Assembly: GCA_003517945.1 (NCBI GenBank) | Contig: DOZP01000021.1 | Location: 1 to 6,588 of the forward strand | DNA from: Porphyromonadaceae bacterium | GTDB lineage: Bacteria; Bacteroidota; Bacteroidia; Bacteroidales; Tannerellaceae | Direction: 5' to 3' | Length of the DNA stretch: 6,588 nucleotides | Shown: piece by piece, positions 6,533 through 6,588 of the stretch | How positions within the stretch are numbered: position 1 is the first letter of the stretch | Layout: every line of letters begins with the position of its first letter | Notes under the pieces: model-generated | The model's database searches: none | What the model saw: only the letters and a program-made list of their open reading frames with translations | What the model was told of the DNA's origin: nothing | Made by a program: the position numbers and the translations under genes

Positions 6533-6588
6533 TTACTTCGCATAGCGATAATGACCGATGATATTCCAATCGAACAGACAGTCTGCCA
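6533..6588 (-). CDS. C-terminal end of an unidentified upstream gene
   Basis: From the right window edge one minus-strand frame encodes 17 residues, ADCLFDWNIIGHYRYAK, then stops with TAA at 6535-6533. The mixed, protein-like composition makes a genuine C terminus plausible, and its stop lies 53 nt before the methyltransferase ATG, a common spacing within an operon. The other two frames are also open across part of this short stretch, so the call is tentative. The fragment is too short to assign a family. Confidence 0.4.
   Translation of the reverse strand, partial: ADCLFDWNIIGHYRYAK

Noticed and set aside
6480..6569. Upstream TTG start for the methyltransferase at 6569
   Set aside because: The extra 30 residues do not resemble the family, overlap the possible end of the upstream gene, and require a rare start codon although a good ATG exists at 6479.

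Overview
The window looks like ordinary chromosomal DNA from a member of the Bacteroidetes, probably the Bacteroidales. The grounds are a SecA with the Bacteroidetes-type C-terminal half, a perfect TAnnTTTG/TTG promoter of the kind read by the Bacteroidetes primary sigma factor, A-rich leaders without Shine-Dalgarno sequences, and a protein ending in what looks like a type IX secretion (Por) sorting domain. I cannot name the genus from this sequence.

Layout. Plus strand, 1-1744: the 3' part of secA (cut by the left window edge), then 13 nt later a GNAT acetyltransferase of the PaiA-like type, probably co-transcribed. Minus strand, reading from the right edge leftwards: the last 17 codons of an unidentified gene (6588-6533); an O6-methylguanine-DNA methyltransferase of the Ogt/Ada-C type (6479-5865); a lipoprotein S41-family peptidase broken by a one-base frameshift (5831-3590); a small secreted protein with a long basic Ser/Arg/Asn tail (3474-2617) followed by a probable terminator; and a secreted thioredoxin-like protein with its own promoter (2439-1753). 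The two gene blocks converge with only 8 nt between the GNAT stop and the thioredoxin-like stop. No gap exceeds 180 bases, and I see no RNA genes, insertion sequences or CRISPR arrays.

How the genes relate. secA supplies the ATPase of the Sec pathway. Three other products carry Sec or lipoprotein signal peptides, which is common in this phylum and does not show a functional link. The methyltransferase and the S41 gene are 33 nt apart and probably share a transcript, but there is no evident biochemical connection. The points most worth a second look are the S41 frameshift, which separates the catalytic serine from the rest of the enzyme; an apparent internal duplication in that protein; and the thioredoxin-like protein with a sorting tail. 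I found no convincing evidence of a new multi-gene system here.
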